Part shown: positions 35,899 to 44,028 of the stretch, piece by piece | Numbering within the stretch: position 1 is the first letter of the stretch | Layout: each line of letters begins with the position of its first letter | NCBI RefSeq assembly: GCF_050946515.1 | Contig: NZ_JBMNUX010000003.1 | Coordinates: 62,001 to 126,000, forward strand | Length of the DNA: 64,000 nt | Source of the DNA: Tractidigestivibacter sp050946515 | GTDB taxonomy: Bacteria > Actinomycetota > Coriobacteriia > Coriobacteriales > Atopobiaceae | Reading direction: 5' to 3' | Notes under the pieces: generated by a model | Databases searched by the model: none | What the model saw: only the letters and a program-made list of their open reading frames with translations | Told to the model about the DNA's origin: nothing | Translations under genes and position numbers: made by a program

Positions 35899-36570
35899 AT
35901 GGCGCGCATCACATTCGTTGAGGATGACAAGAGCGTTCGAAAAGAGCTTGGGCAGCTTCTTCAAAGCAACGGTCACGAGGCAATGCAGGTTACGGACTTT
36001 TCCCGCGCGGCGGACGCTGTGCTCGAGACTTCTCCTGACCTCGTGCTTCTCGACCTGAACCTGCCTGGAGTTGATGGGACGCTGATCTGTCGGCAGATTC
36101 GCTCGCGGTCAAACGTGCCAATCATTGTGGTGACTAGCCGTGCGGGTGAGATTGACGAGGTCATGTGCATGACCTTGGGAGCAGACGATTTTGTGGCCAA
36201 GCCTTACAGCAGCCACGTGCTGCTCGCTCGCATCGATGCACTGCTTCGCCGCGCGGGCGCCCTGTCTGTGACGCCTGCGCTTGAGCGCGACGGCGTGCGC
36301 GTGGACGTGGAGCGCTCGCGCGCAAGTTACCATGGCGCTTCGGTCGAGCTTACAAAGAACGAGCTCCGAATTCTGGCGCTTCTAGTTCGTCGGGCGCCAG
36401 CAATCGTGAGCCGTGAAGACCTGATGTGCGAGCTGTGGGACTCCGACGCCTTTGTGGACGACAACACGCTGACCGTGAACATCAACCGTCTGCGCCAGAC
36501 GCTCTCGTCAATTGGCGTGCGCAACTGGCTGCACACGCATCGCGGGCAAGGCTATTCGGTCTCGCAGTAG
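35899..36570 (+). CDS. OmpR/PhoB-family response regulator
   Basis: 223 aa. Receiver domain (1-118): acidic pair EDD near the N-terminus, phosphoacceptor Asp in LVLLDLNLPG, conserved Thr/Ser in VVTSR and Lys in FVAKPYSS. Winged-helix DNA-binding domain (~125-220) with VELTKNELRILALLVRRAP and VDDNTLTVNINRLRQTL. ATG 35899 with GGGGAAGGAG upstream beats the GTG at 35881. Pairs with the histidine kinase 13 nt downstream. Sequence style is that of BceR/GraR regulators, but no BceAB-type transporter is adjacent. Confidence 0.92.
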   Translation: MARITFVEDDKSVRKELGQLLQSNGHEAMQVTDFSRAADAVLETSPDLVLLDLNLPGVDGTLICRQIRSRSNVPIIVVTSRAGEIDEVMCMTLGADDFVAKPYSSHVLLARIDALLRRAGALSVTPALERDGVRVDVERSRASYHGASVELTKNELRILALLVRRAPAIVSREDLMCELWDSDAFVDDNTLTVNINRLRQTLSSIGVRNWLHTHRGQGYSVSQ

Positions 36571-36583
36571 GGGGTGAAGTGCC

Positions 36584-37636
36584 ATGAAGCTCTCGGCGTT
36601 TCTTCTCGACCGGGCGGGCTCTCTTGCCATACGCATATGCGGGCTAGGAATTGCGGCGCTGGTGATGGTGGGCGTTGGCGTCGAGCCCAACGTCGCCATG
36701 CTCATATTGGGCACGCTCCTTGCCTGTGGGGCGATCTCGCTTCTGATTGAGTGGCTTCCTCGGCGGAGCTTCTGGCGACAGGTGCGGGACGTCTGCGACG
36801 ACGAGTCGCTGGCACTCGACGTCACCTCCGTCGTGGACGAGCCGGGCTACCGAGAAGGGCTTCTCGCCTGGGAAACCCTCGACGACGTTTCCCAGGCCGG
36901 GCGCGCCGGCATTGCTCGCGCTAGCCAGGATTCCAATGAGTACCACGAGTTCATCGACGCATGGGTGCACGAGGTCAAGACGCCCATTGCCGCCGCGCGA
37001 CTTGCCTGCGATAACAATCCCGGCGAGCTAGCGACGCGAGTCTCTCGTGAGCTTGACCGCATGGACGGCTACGTTGAGCAAGCGCTTTATTACGCCCGGT
37101 CAGGGACGCTCGAGCGTGACTACGTGATTGCCGAGGTCCGCGTCGGCGACGTTGTGGGCGACGCCCTCAAGGCGCACAAGCGCACGCTGATCGACCAGCG
37201 CATCGCCCCAAAGCTGGAAGATGGCATGGACCTGACGGTGTTTGCTGACGCAAAGTGGATCAGGTTCGTGCTGGGCCAGATTCTGGAGAACGCGGCCAAG
37301 TATCGCGCGCCGGAGAGCGCGGGACGCCAGGCGCAGGTTGCGATTTCTGCTCGGCGCTTGGACAAGGGGCGTGCAAACGACCGCGTCGAGCTCGAGGTGC
37401 GCGACAACGGCATCGGCATTCCTGCCGCTGACCTCCCGCGCATTTTCGAGAAGGGCTTCGTTGGCTCGAATGGGCGGCTGCCCGGGCAGTCACGCTCGAC
37501 CGGACTGGGACTCTACCTCGTGCGGCGGCTGTGCCAAAAGATGGGGCTTTCGGTTCGCGCGGATTCGCGCGAGGGGGAATGGACCGCAATCACGATCTCG
37601 TTCCCCAACGACAGTGCGAGGATGCTGGACGAGTGA
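36584..37636 (+). CDS. Intramembrane-sensing-type histidine kinase
   Basis: 350 aa. Two closely spaced N-terminal membrane helices (about 14-33 and 38-58) with almost no extracellular loop, as in BceS/GraS-type kinases. Phospho-His box HEVKTPIAAARLA, N-box ILENAAKYRAPE, G1 DNGIGIPAADL and G2 STGLGLYLVRRLC. Such short-loop kinases often report on cell-envelope stress through a partner transporter. No partner is seen here. Confidence 0.9.
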   Translation: MKLSAFLLDRAGSLAIRICGLGIAALVMVGVGVEPNVAMLILGTLLACGAISLLIEWLPRRSFWRQVRDVCDDESLALDVTSVVDEPGYREGLLAWETLDDVSQAGRAGIARASQDSNEYHEFIDAWVHEVKTPIAAARLACDNNPGELATRVSRELDRMDGYVEQALYYARSGTLERDYVIAEVRVGDVVGDALKAHKRTLIDQRIAPKLEDGMDLTVFADAKWIRFVLGQILENAAKYRAPESAGRQAQVAISARRLDKGRANDRVELEVRDNGIGIPAADLPRIFEKGFVGSNGRLPGQSRSTGLGLYLVRRLCQKMGLSVRADSREGEWTAITISFPNDSARMLDE

Positions 37637-37669
37637 TTGGTTCGGAAAGGCATGGCGAAAGGGGTAACG

Positions 37670-38350
37670 ATGATGAGCATTCAGGACATCTTCGACAAGT
37701 TTGAGCAGGTTGGCTGCTGCTCGTTCTCGACTGTGGACGCGAGTGGCGCGCCAGTCTCGCGCATTGCGCATTTTGTGGCCGTCGACGACGGTGGGCTCTA
37801 TTTCACCACGATGACCGTAAAGCCCTACTATCGCCAGCTCAAGGCGTCAGGCAAGCTGGCCGTCTGCGGGATGACGGGCACGGGCACCGTCGTTATGAAC
37901 GAGGAGAACCTGCCCGTCTTTGAGCCTGGGTTCACCCTGCGCGTGATGGGCGACGTCCGCGAGCTCACGCGCGAGGAGGTATTTGAGCGCGCGAAGGGAA
38001 ACCCCGGCTTCGACGTCGTCGTCCACGACTTCGAGGCCTATCCCGAGACGGTTGCGTTTGTGATGTATCGCGGCCATGGCGAGCTCTACGACTTCGACTT
38101 TGAGTGCGAGAAGCGCGACCACAAGCTCTACCGCGAGCGCTTCGCCTTTGGCGGGGACAGCTTCGTCGAGCCCGGTCTGGTCATTGACCCCAAGAAGTGC
38201 ATTGGCTGTGGCGCGTGCGCGCGGACCTGCACCTTCAAGGCCGTCGTGCCTGGAGACCCAAAGCCGTACCGCATCGACGGCAGCCGCTGCGACGAGTGCG
38301 GGAACTGCTACCACGTGTGCCCTGCCCGTGCCGTCTCCTGGCGCTCGTAG
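37670..38350 (+). CDS. Pyridoxamine-phosphate-oxidase-fold protein fused to a 2[4Fe-4S] ferredoxin domain
   Basis: 226 aa. Residues ~1-140 form a flavin-binding split barrel (SFSTVDASGAPVSRIAHFV, YFTTMTVKPYYRQL). Residues ~170-222 carry two CxxCxxCx3C clusters: CIGCGACARTC and CDECGNCYHVC. Predicted cytoplasmic electron-transfer flavoprotein or reductase. ATG 37670 (or 37673) with GAAAGGGG at good spacing is used; the ATG at 37652 is too close to its RBS. It follows the kinase gene by 33 nt and may be in the same operon. Confidence 0.85.
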   Translation: MMSIQDIFDKFEQVGCCSFSTVDASGAPVSRIAHFVAVDDGGLYFTTMTVKPYYRQLKASGKLAVCGMTGTGTVVMNEENLPVFEPGFTLRVMGDVRELTREEVFERAKGNPGFDVVVHDFEAYPETVAFVMYRGHGELYDFDFECEKRDHKLYRERFAFGGDSFVEPGLVIDPKKCIGCGACARTCTFKAVVPGDPKPYRIDGSRCDECGNCYHVCPARAVSWRS

Positions 38351-38377
38351 GGCCCCGCGCCCGCTCACCACTCGCAC

Positions 38378-38604
38378 ACCTCCACGAACCGTCGTGTTTG
38401 AGCCGCCGAAAGCCCGCAAACGCTACGGAGCGTGGAGGTGTTGCCGCCGCTGGGCGTAAACCGCCACGAACCGTCGTGTCTGGCGCGCTAGGAGCCCTCA
38501 AACGCTACGGAGCGTGGAGGTGTTGCCGCCGCTGGGCGTAAACCGCCACGAACCGTCGTGTCTGGCGCGCTAGGAGCCCGCAAACGCTACGGAGCGTGGA
38601 GGTG
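38378..38604 (+). repeat. Family B hairpin array, locus 2 (three units, 82-bp period)
   Basis: Units begin at 38378, 38460 and 38542, exactly 82 bp apart. Left arm ACC(T/G)CCACGAACCGTCGTG, right arm ACGGAGCGTGGAGGTG. Units 2 and 3 are nearly identical, including the intervening GCGCGCTAGGAGCCC. Fills the convergent gap between the ferredoxin-fusion gene and a tetR gene, so it may double as a bidirectional transcription end. No gene seen. Confidence 0.9.
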
Positions 38605-38647
38605 TGCGAGAGGGGCGCGAGAGGGGCGCGGCACTCCGACTGCGTGG

Positions 38648-39220
38648 CTAGACGAGAAGCTCCGATGCCTTCACCTGGTCGTGCTGCTCGGCAACGATGC
38701 GCGCGACCTCCTCGGGGGTTTGTGTCTTTCCGCACGCCACCCAAGCTCGGATGATGCCAATGAAGAACCCCGCACGAACCGAAATGAAGTACTCGAAGTC
38801 ATCCGTCTTCATGTCAATCCCACGGCTTTCGAGAAAGTCCATGATGATGTGCGCGTTGTTGACGAACGCGTTGAAGATGATGTCCAATCGTCCTGCGTCG
38901 ATGAGCACCTCGAGGATCTTCGGGCTGCTCATCCAGTGGCGCAGCACGTACAGCAAGAGCTCGTCTTCCTTTTCCATGGGAGGATTTGAGGCAACGAAGC
39001 TCGAGAGGGTCTTCTCAAACTCGAGGTTGCAACGCCAGGCGAGAATGTCTGGCACCTCGTCGAAGCTGCGGTAGAACGTCGCTCGTCCAACAGTCGAGAC
39101 CTTAGTCACGTCGGTGACGGTTACCTTGGCGAGCGGCTTTTTCTTCAGGCATTCCATGAGTCCCGCATAGAGCAGATTTGCGCTTTTTATCGATCGGGGA
39201 TCGTCCTTGATGTGGTACAC
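38648..39220 (-). CDS. TetR-family regulator, divergent from phloretin-hydrolase-like gene
   Basis: 190 aa. N-terminal HTH with KVTVTDVTKVSTVGRATFYRSF (about residues 32-53) and a divergent C-terminal ligand domain. GTG 39220 start with AAAGAGG upstream. A 15-bp near-perfect inverted repeat lies in the 139-bp divergent promoter region, consistent with autorepression and control of the hydrolase. A phenolic ligand is a guess from context. Confidence 0.85.
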   Translation of the reverse strand: MYHIKDDPRSIKSANLLYAGLMECLKKKPLAKVTVTDVTKVSTVGRATFYRSFDEVPDILAWRCNLEFEKTLSSFVASNPPMEKEDELLLYVLRHWMSSPKILEVLIDAGRLDIIFNAFVNNAHIIMDFLESRGIDMKTDDFEYFISVRAGFFIGIIRAWVACGKTQTPEEVARIVAEQHDQVKASELLV

Positions 39221-39244
39221 ATTCGCCTCTTTCGTTCTATTTCC

Positions 39245-39292
39245 TACGAGACAATTGTATCATATGGAGAAGTGCGGTACAAATGTCTCGTA
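39245..39292. promoter_or_regulatory. Divergent promoter with 15-bp inverted repeat operator
   Basis: TACGAGACAATTGTA (39245-39259) and TACAAATGTCTCGTA (39278-39292) are inverted repeats matching at 14 of 15 positions. The inner parts form TTGTAT (39255-39260), a 17-bp spacer and TACAAA (39278-39283), a plausible -35/-10 toward the hydrolase gene; the symmetric reading serves tetR. Each arm overlaps a promoter element, so TetR binding would block both directions. Confidence 0.75.
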
Positions 39293-39359
39293 AGCAAACA
39301 GGGCAGGCGGTAAAGAAGCCGGCGCGCAAGCCGGACCGCCAAGACGAAAGGACAGAACC

Positions 39360-40118
39360 ATGGACCAGGAGATTTCCCACGTCGCAGACATGAAGCGCCT
39401 TCGCGAGTGCCACGACAATGCGCGCAACGCGCTCATCCGCGCCGGAAAGAAGGAGTTCCGCCGCTATGAGGATGCCAAGTGGGCAGATTTCGACGAGTTC
39501 CCTGACGGTCGCATGCTCGCGAGCGTGCAGCATGACGATCTGGATGGCGTGACGCCTGAGATGATCAAGTGGTTCTTCGAGCACCTGGGCTGCTGCACCA
39601 ACTGGGACGGTCAAGGCTTCGACGGACCCGAGATCTCCGTCTACCATCTGTGGCACAACCGCGACCACGTTGCCGTGACGCCTCTGACCGATGGCGCAGA
39701 CGGCACCAAGAACCTGGGCTTTCTCGAGGGAGCGAGCTCCCGCATCCACGAGCTCACCAACGAGGTAAACGACGTGGTGTACTACGAGATGGAGACCGAC
39801 GTCCTCAACGACCACGAGTTCACGTTCTACGTGATGAAGGACGGCAAGCGCACTGGTCACGTCAAGCACGTCTACGCCGACAACGGTCATGGCGGCTCCA
39901 CGTTCTACACCGAGACTGGGGTCGGGCTGGATGACGGCTCCAAGCAGTCAGCTCTCATCAACCACGCACTGGTGCCGAAACTGTATAGCAAGGAGCAGGG
40001 CATGCAGTGGATTCGCCACAACATTCAGGAGACCGGCCGCCTGTGCGACGTCGCACCCGTCCTGTACGCCAACCAGGACAAGGTCTACTTCGACCCTGAG
40101 TTCACCAAGTTTGACTAG
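39360..40118 (+). CDS. DAPG/phloretin hydrolase family protein (PhlG-like C-C hydrolase)
   Basis: 252 aa. Resembles the Zn-dependent family of PhlG (2,4-diacetylphloroglucinol hydrolase) and Phy (phloretin hydrolase of Eubacterium ramulus), which cleave a C-C bond between an acyl group and a phloroglucinol ring. Candidate metal residues: H99/H103 in YHLWHNRDH, E131 in IHELTNE, H220 and E224 in RHNIQETG. The H-x3-E pair matches the H270/E274 pair of PhlG. Further family-like text: QHDDLDGVTPEMIKWFFEHL and YYEMETDVLNDHEF. Followed 9 nt later by an HXXEE membrane protein and regulated by divergent TetR. Substrate is not proved. Confidence 0.75.
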   Translation: MDQEISHVADMKRLRECHDNARNALIRAGKKEFRRYEDAKWADFDEFPDGRMLASVQHDDLDGVTPEMIKWFFEHLGCCTNWDGQGFDGPEISVYHLWHNRDHVAVTPLTDGADGTKNLGFLEGASSRIHELTNEVNDVVYYEMETDVLNDHEFTFYVMKDGKRTGHVKHVYADNGHGGSTFYTETGVGLDDGSKQSALINHALVPKLYSKEQGMQWIRHNIQETGRLCDVAPVLYANQDKVYFDPEFTKFD

Positions 40119-40127
40119 GTGGTTCCG

Positions 40128-40796
40128 ATGAGCATGAGGCAAAAGGCGACGAAGCTGTGGCTTTCGCTGTGGCTCTACGCGATGACGATGGTGGCGGGCG
40201 TGCTCATAGGCCTTGTCGTGGCCAACTGGGAAGCGTGGGATGCCCAAACAAAGCTGGTCGCGCTTTCGACGGCGACGCTCTCGTTCCACGTGCTTGAAGA
40301 GTGGCGCTTCCCGGGCGGCTTCCATTACATGTACAACGTGATGGCCGACTCCGAGAAGCCCGACCGCTACCCCATGAACCAGCTCTCCGACATGTGGACC
40401 AACACGATTGGCACCATCGTCGGCTGCCTCATGCTCGCCATCGGCGTGAACCCGATGTTTGCCCTCATGCAGTGTCTGCAGGGTGTGGGGGAGCTTTTCG
40501 CGCACACCTCCGCCGGAATCTGGGCGCTCAGGCGGTATCGTTCCCAGGGCAAGCGCACGATCTACAATCCGGGGCTCGCAACCTCCTGGCTGGGGTACTT
40601 CCCGCTGTGCTGCGCCTTTGTGTGGACGTTCTTCACGCAAGCGGCTCCCACCTTGGTGGACGTTGTTGGCGCCGTGGCGGCGGGCGGCGTGCTGATGGCG
40701 GTTTCGTTGCCGCTTATGGAGCGCATCTGCAAGGACGAGGACACTCCCTATGCCTACGACTGGGGCAACGGCTACTTTGAGCGCTTCCACGATTAG
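40128..40796 (+). CDS. HXXEE-domain membrane protein
   Basis: 222 aa. Carries the HxxEE motif (SFHVLEEWRFPGGFHY, about residue 50) of the poorly characterised HXXEE family (PF13787-type), with about five to six hydrophobic segments (LYAMTMVAGVLIGLVVANW, IVGCLMLAIGVNPMFALM, FPLCCAFVWTFF, VDVVGAVAAGGVLMAVSLPL). ATG 40128 with AGGTGG upstream chosen over GTG 40119 and ATG 40134. Operon partner of the phloretin-hydrolase-like gene; may be an enzyme or transporter for a related phenolic, but nothing in the sequence decides this. Confidence 0.78.
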   Translation: MSMRQKATKLWLSLWLYAMTMVAGVLIGLVVANWEAWDAQTKLVALSTATLSFHVLEEWRFPGGFHYMYNVMADSEKPDRYPMNQLSDMWTNTIGTIVGCLMLAIGVNPMFALMQCLQGVGELFAHTSAGIWALRRYRSQGKRTIYNPGLATSWLGYFPLCCAFVWTFFTQAAPTLVDVVGAVAAGGVLMAVSLPLMERICKDEDTPYAYDWGNGYFERFHD

Positions 40797-40836
40797 GTCA
40801 TGTTGAGGCGGTGCGCCCTTCTCGCCCTCTTCGCAC

Positions 40837-41064
40837 ACCTCCACGAACCGTGCCGTTTGGCCCCCTCCGGAGCCTGCAAACGCTACGGAGCGTGGAGGTG
40901 TTGCCGTCCCAACGTTGATACCTCCACGAACCGTGCCGTTTGGCCCTTTTGAAGTCCGTGAATGCTACGGTTCGTGGCGGTGTGCGCCATATCGTGCTGA
41001 TACCTCCACGAACCGTAGCGTCGTGAGCAACACAGCGGGCTAAACGCTACGGAACGTGGCGGTG
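40837..41064 (+). repeat. Family B hairpin array, locus 3 (three units)
   Basis: Units begin at 40837, 40920 and 41002 (83 and 82 bp apart). Left arm CCTCCACGAACCGT in all three; right arms are ACGGAGCGTGGAGG, ACGGTTCGTGGCGG and ACGGAACGTGGCGG. Lies in the convergent gap between the HXXEE gene and the GH1 gene. It is followed by three 14-bp tandem copies of GCGGGCGTGCGCAG (about 41071-41114). Confidence 0.9.
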
Positions 41065-41116
41065 TGCGTAGGCGGGCGTGCGCAAGCGGGCGTGCGCAGG
41101 TGGGCGTGCGCAGGCA

Positions 41117-41152
41117 GAAAGGCGACCCGCACGCCGAAGCGGCGGATCGCCT
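41117..41152 (-). terminator. Terminator of the GH1-PTS operon
   Basis: On the minus strand AGGCGATCCGC pairs with GCGGGTCGCCT (one G-U type mismatch) and is followed by TTTCTGCC, 52 nt beyond the GH1 stop. Confidence 0.7.
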
Positions 41153-41204
41153 GAGAGAAGGGGCCGTATCACGTTGTGCCGCAGCGCGGTCGTCAGCGCA
41201 TCGG

Positions 41205-42677
41205 CTAGTCCAGCCCGTCCGCGCCGTTGGAGCGGATGATCCTCTGGTACGCGTAGAACGAGTCCTTGCGGATGCGGTGCAGGTCGCCGCTGCCGTCGTC
41301 GTCGCGGTCGACGTAGATGAACCCGTAGCGCTTTGAGACCTGCCCGGTCGAGAACGCAACCAGGTCAAGCGGTCCCCACCAGGTGTATCCGCGCAGGTCG
41401 ACGCCGTCCTCCAGCACGGCGTCGCGCATGGCGCGCACGTGGTTGCGCAGGTACTCGCTGCGATAGGGGTCGTGCACGCGCTCGTTGCCGTCGGCGTCGA
41501 GCTCAACCCTGTCGACGGCGCCAAGGCCGTTCTCCACGTCCAGCAGCGGGACGTCGTAGCGGTCGTTCATGAAGTTAAGGAAGTAGCGGAACCCGGTCGG
41601 GTCCATCTGCCAGCCCCACTCGCTGGTGGTGAGATAGGGGTTGCGGGGGCCGCCCATCAGGTTGCCGCGGACCTCCTTGCCCTCAACCGGCTTGGCCGAT
41701 ACGGTGGACGAGCTGTAGTACGAGAATGCGAGAAAGTCGGCCTTGCCTGCCATGAGGTCGCGCTCGTCCTGCTCGGTGACCTCGACCGTGGCCCCCGCGG
41801 CTGCGCGGGTGCGCTCGGCCCAGCTGGGGTACTTGCCGCGGACCATCGTGTCGGCGCAGTAGCAGAAGCTGTCCTGCACGCGCCTCTGGGCGGCGAGAAC
41901 GTCGGCGGGGTCGCAGGTGTAGGGATAGGCGCACACGCCGCAGATCATGCAGCCCACCTTGAGCTCAGGGTCAATCTCGTGCGCGGCGCTCACAGCGCGC
42001 GCAGCGGCCACCATCTGGTTGTGGAGCTCCTGGTAGCGATAGCCGGAGCCGTCGAAGAGCTGCAGGGCGTTGATCTCGTTGAACGTGAGCCAGGCCTCCA
42101 CCAGGCCGTGGTACTCCTTGAAGCACGTGCGGGCAAACCCGACGAACTCGTCGATCATCGCGCGGTTGCCCCAGCCTCCGTAGGTCTCGTCAAAGTACAC
42201 GGGCTCGTCGTACTTGTAGAGGGTGATGACCGGCTTCATGCCCAGGCGTCGCGCCTCGGCAAAGACCTGGCGGTAGAACTCCACGCCCGCCTTGTTGACG
42301 CCGCCCTTAAGGCCGTGGGGGTAGATGCGCGCCCACGACACGGTGGTGTTGAAGCAGGTGAGGCCCATCTCGGCGAGAAGGGCGAGGTCCTCGCGCCAGT
42401 GGTGGTAGAAGTCTGTGGCCTCGTGGTTGGTGTAGGCCACGTCGTCGAAGAGCTCATAGCGCGCGCCTTCGGGCAGGTGGTCGAACTGGCGCATCACGCC
42501 GCGGCTGCCGTCTGCCGCTCGATAGTACACGGGGCGGAACCCCAGGTCGCTCGCTGGCCCGGCAAAGTCAACCTGTGCCGGGGACCTGCCGTCCTCGTCC
42601 CATCCGCCCTCGGCCTGCGCCGCGCTGATGGAGCCGCCCCAGAGGAAGCCCTCGGGAAGTGCCTTGCCGTCTGCCAT
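41205..42677 (-). CDS. Glycoside hydrolase family 1 (probable 6-phospho-beta-glucosidase)
   Basis: 490 aa (beta/alpha)8 enzyme. GH1 landmarks: FLWGGSISAAQAEGGWDEDG at the N-terminus, acid/base Glu in TFNEIN, nucleophile Glu in DVENGLGAVD, and substrate-site WWGPLDLVAFSTGQVSKRYGFIYVD. The last element (phospho-binding S...K..YGFIYVD type) suggests hydrolysis of a PTS-phosphorylated beta-glucoside. Last gene of the rpe/rpiB/PTS operon. Release of a 6-phospho sugar that RpiB and the epimerase could process is the likely logic. Confidence 0.92.
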   Translation of the reverse strand: MADGKALPEGFLWGGSISAAQAEGGWDEDGRSPAQVDFAGPASDLGFRPVYYRAADGSRGVMRQFDHLPEGARYELFDDVAYTNHEATDFYHHWREDLALLAEMGLTCFNTTVSWARIYPHGLKGGVNKAGVEFYRQVFAEARRLGMKPVITLYKYDEPVYFDETYGGWGNRAMIDEFVGFARTCFKEYHGLVEAWLTFNEINALQLFDGSGYRYQELHNQMVAAARAVSAAHEIDPELKVGCMICGVCAYPYTCDPADVLAAQRRVQDSFCYCADTMVRGKYPSWAERTRAAAGATVEVTEQDERDLMAGKADFLAFSYYSSSTVSAKPVEGKEVRGNLMGGPRNPYLTTSEWGWQMDPTGFRYFLNFMNDRYDVPLLDVENGLGAVDRVELDADGNERVHDPYRSEYLRNHVRAMRDAVLEDGVDLRGYTWWGPLDLVAFSTGQVSKRYGFIYVDRDDDGSGDLHRIRKDSFYAYQRIIRSNGADGLD

Positions 42678-42708
42678 GATCTTCTCCCTTCGGTTCCGCT
42701 ACTTTAGG

Positions 42709-43188
42709 CTACTGCGCGTTGTCGACGACCGAGAGGCCCTGGGTCTCTTCGATCTCGGAGATCATGTCGATGCGGCGCTGGTGGCGGCCGCCCTCGTACT
42801 CGGCGCCCAGCCACGCGTCGACGATGTCCTTGGCGGTCTCCACGCCCACGACGCGCGCGCCGAACGCGACGATGTTGGTGTTGTTGTGCTGGCGGGAGAG
42901 GCGCGCGGAGTAGGGCTCGGAGCACACGACGGCACGAATGCCGTGCACCTTGTTGGCGGAGAGGCTGATGCCGACGCCGGTGCCGCAAATCAGGATGCCG
43001 CCGTCCACCTCGCCGGAGGCGACCATCTTGGCCACCTTGTAGCCTGAGACGGGGTAGTCCATGCGCTCCTTGGAGTCGGTGCCCACGTTCACGATCTCGT
43101 AGCCCTTCTCGGTGAGGTACTCCATGATCTCGTTCTTGAGGTCGACTGCAGTGTGGTCGTTGCCGATTGCGAGCTTCTTGAATGCCAT
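42709..43188 (-). CDS. rpiB: RpiB/LacAB-family sugar-phosphate isomerase
   Basis: 159 aa. Active-site Cys and anion hole in GGILICGTGVGISLSANKV; RHQRRIDMI C-terminal phosphate-binding block; N-terminal IGNDHTAVDLKNEI. The family isomerises ribose-5-P/ribulose-5-P, allose-6-P/allulose-6-P or galactose-6-P. Position in a PTS/GH1 operon with a Rpe-like epimerase favours a hexose-6-phosphate substrate over housekeeping ribose-5-P. ATG 43188 with GAAAGGAAA upstream. Confidence 0.92.
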   Translation of the reverse strand: MAFKKLAIGNDHTAVDLKNEIMEYLTEKGYEIVNVGTDSKERMDYPVSGYKVAKMVASGEVDGGILICGTGVGISLSANKVHGIRAVVCSEPYSARLSRQHNNTNIVAFGARVVGVETAKDIVDAWLGAEYEGGRHQRRIDMISEIEETQGLSVVDNAQ

Positions 43189-43258
43189 TTTCGTTTCCTT
43201 TCTGTGCGCCCCTGGTAGTTGCTTGGGGTCGCTGAGCTATTGAGTCTTTCGGTAGTTG

Positions 43259-43936
43259 CTATGCCGCGGCGGGCGAGAAGAGCCCGCGAAGCGCGGCCAT
43301 CGTCTGCCGGTAGGGGCCATGTCCAAAGAGGCCTGCCGTGCCCAGCACAAACCCGCGGGCGCCCAGGTCGTGGGCGCGCTTGATGTTCTCGGGGCTGCAG
43401 TTGCCGTCGATTATCACGTCGAAGCCCATGCTTTCGCCCAGCTTGGAGAGCTCGGCGATCTTGGGGTCTACGGAGGCGATCCACTTCTGGCCGGCGAAGC
43501 CGGGGTTCACGGTCATGGCAAGCACGTAGTCCACCAGCGGCAGAAGCTCGCGGACCTCCTCCACCGTGACGCCAGGGTTCACGGCGATGCCGGGCGCCAT
43601 GCCCAGCTCGCGAATCTGGCGCAGCGTGGCGGCGCAGTCGGGACACGCGTCGGGGTGGACGTACACGATGCGGACTCCTGCCTTGGCAAAGCGGTCGACG
43701 TAGCGGCCGGGGTCCTGGACCATCATGTGGACATCGCAGGGGACGCTCGCCATAGAGGCCACAGCCTGGATGTCGCCAAGGCCCATGGCGTAGTTGGGGA
43801 CGTAGTTGCCGTCCATGAGGTCAAGGTGGAACCCGTCGGCGCCAGCGGCCTCAAGGGCCAGGACGTCCTCGCGCAGGTGCCCAAAGTCCGCGCACATGAG
43901 CGAGGGGAGAAATAGCGTGCTCTTCTCGGTAGTCAT
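43259..43936 (-). CDS. Ribulose-phosphate/allulose-6-phosphate 3-epimerase family
   Basis: 225 aa TIM barrel. Rpe motifs: LFLPSLMCADFGHLREDV, FHLDLMDGNYVPN (metal His/Asp), CDVHMMVQDP, VLAMTVNPGFAGQKW and DVIIDGNCSPENI. The substitution pattern (MDGNYVPNYAMGLGDI and VNPGFAGQKW) and operon context fit AlsE-type D-allulose-6-phosphate 3-epimerase at least as well as the pentose enzyme. Cannot be decided by eye. Confidence 0.85.
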   Translation of the reverse strand: MTTEKSTLFLPSLMCADFGHLREDVLALEAAGADGFHLDLMDGNYVPNYAMGLGDIQAVASMASVPCDVHMMVQDPGRYVDRFAKAGVRIVYVHPDACPDCAATLRQIRELGMAPGIAVNPGVTVEEVRELLPLVDYVLAMTVNPGFAGQKWIASVDPKIAELSKLGESMGFDVIIDGNCSPENIKRAHDLGARGFVLGTAGLFGHGPYRQTMAALRGLFSPAAA

Positions 43937-44028
43937 TTGGTTGCTTCCGTTTCTGGGCCAAGCGCCCGGACGTTTCCTGTTGGCGGGGACCGCACCCGCG
44001 ATCCCCGCGGTAGTTGGTGCGATGCCTG

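Noticed and set aside
38558..38989. Open frames in the repeat arrays (peptides with TTVRGG, RYGAWRC or RSRKLA-type repeats)
   Set aside because: They only translate family A/B repeats in several frames, lack ribosome sites and run into or across real genes.
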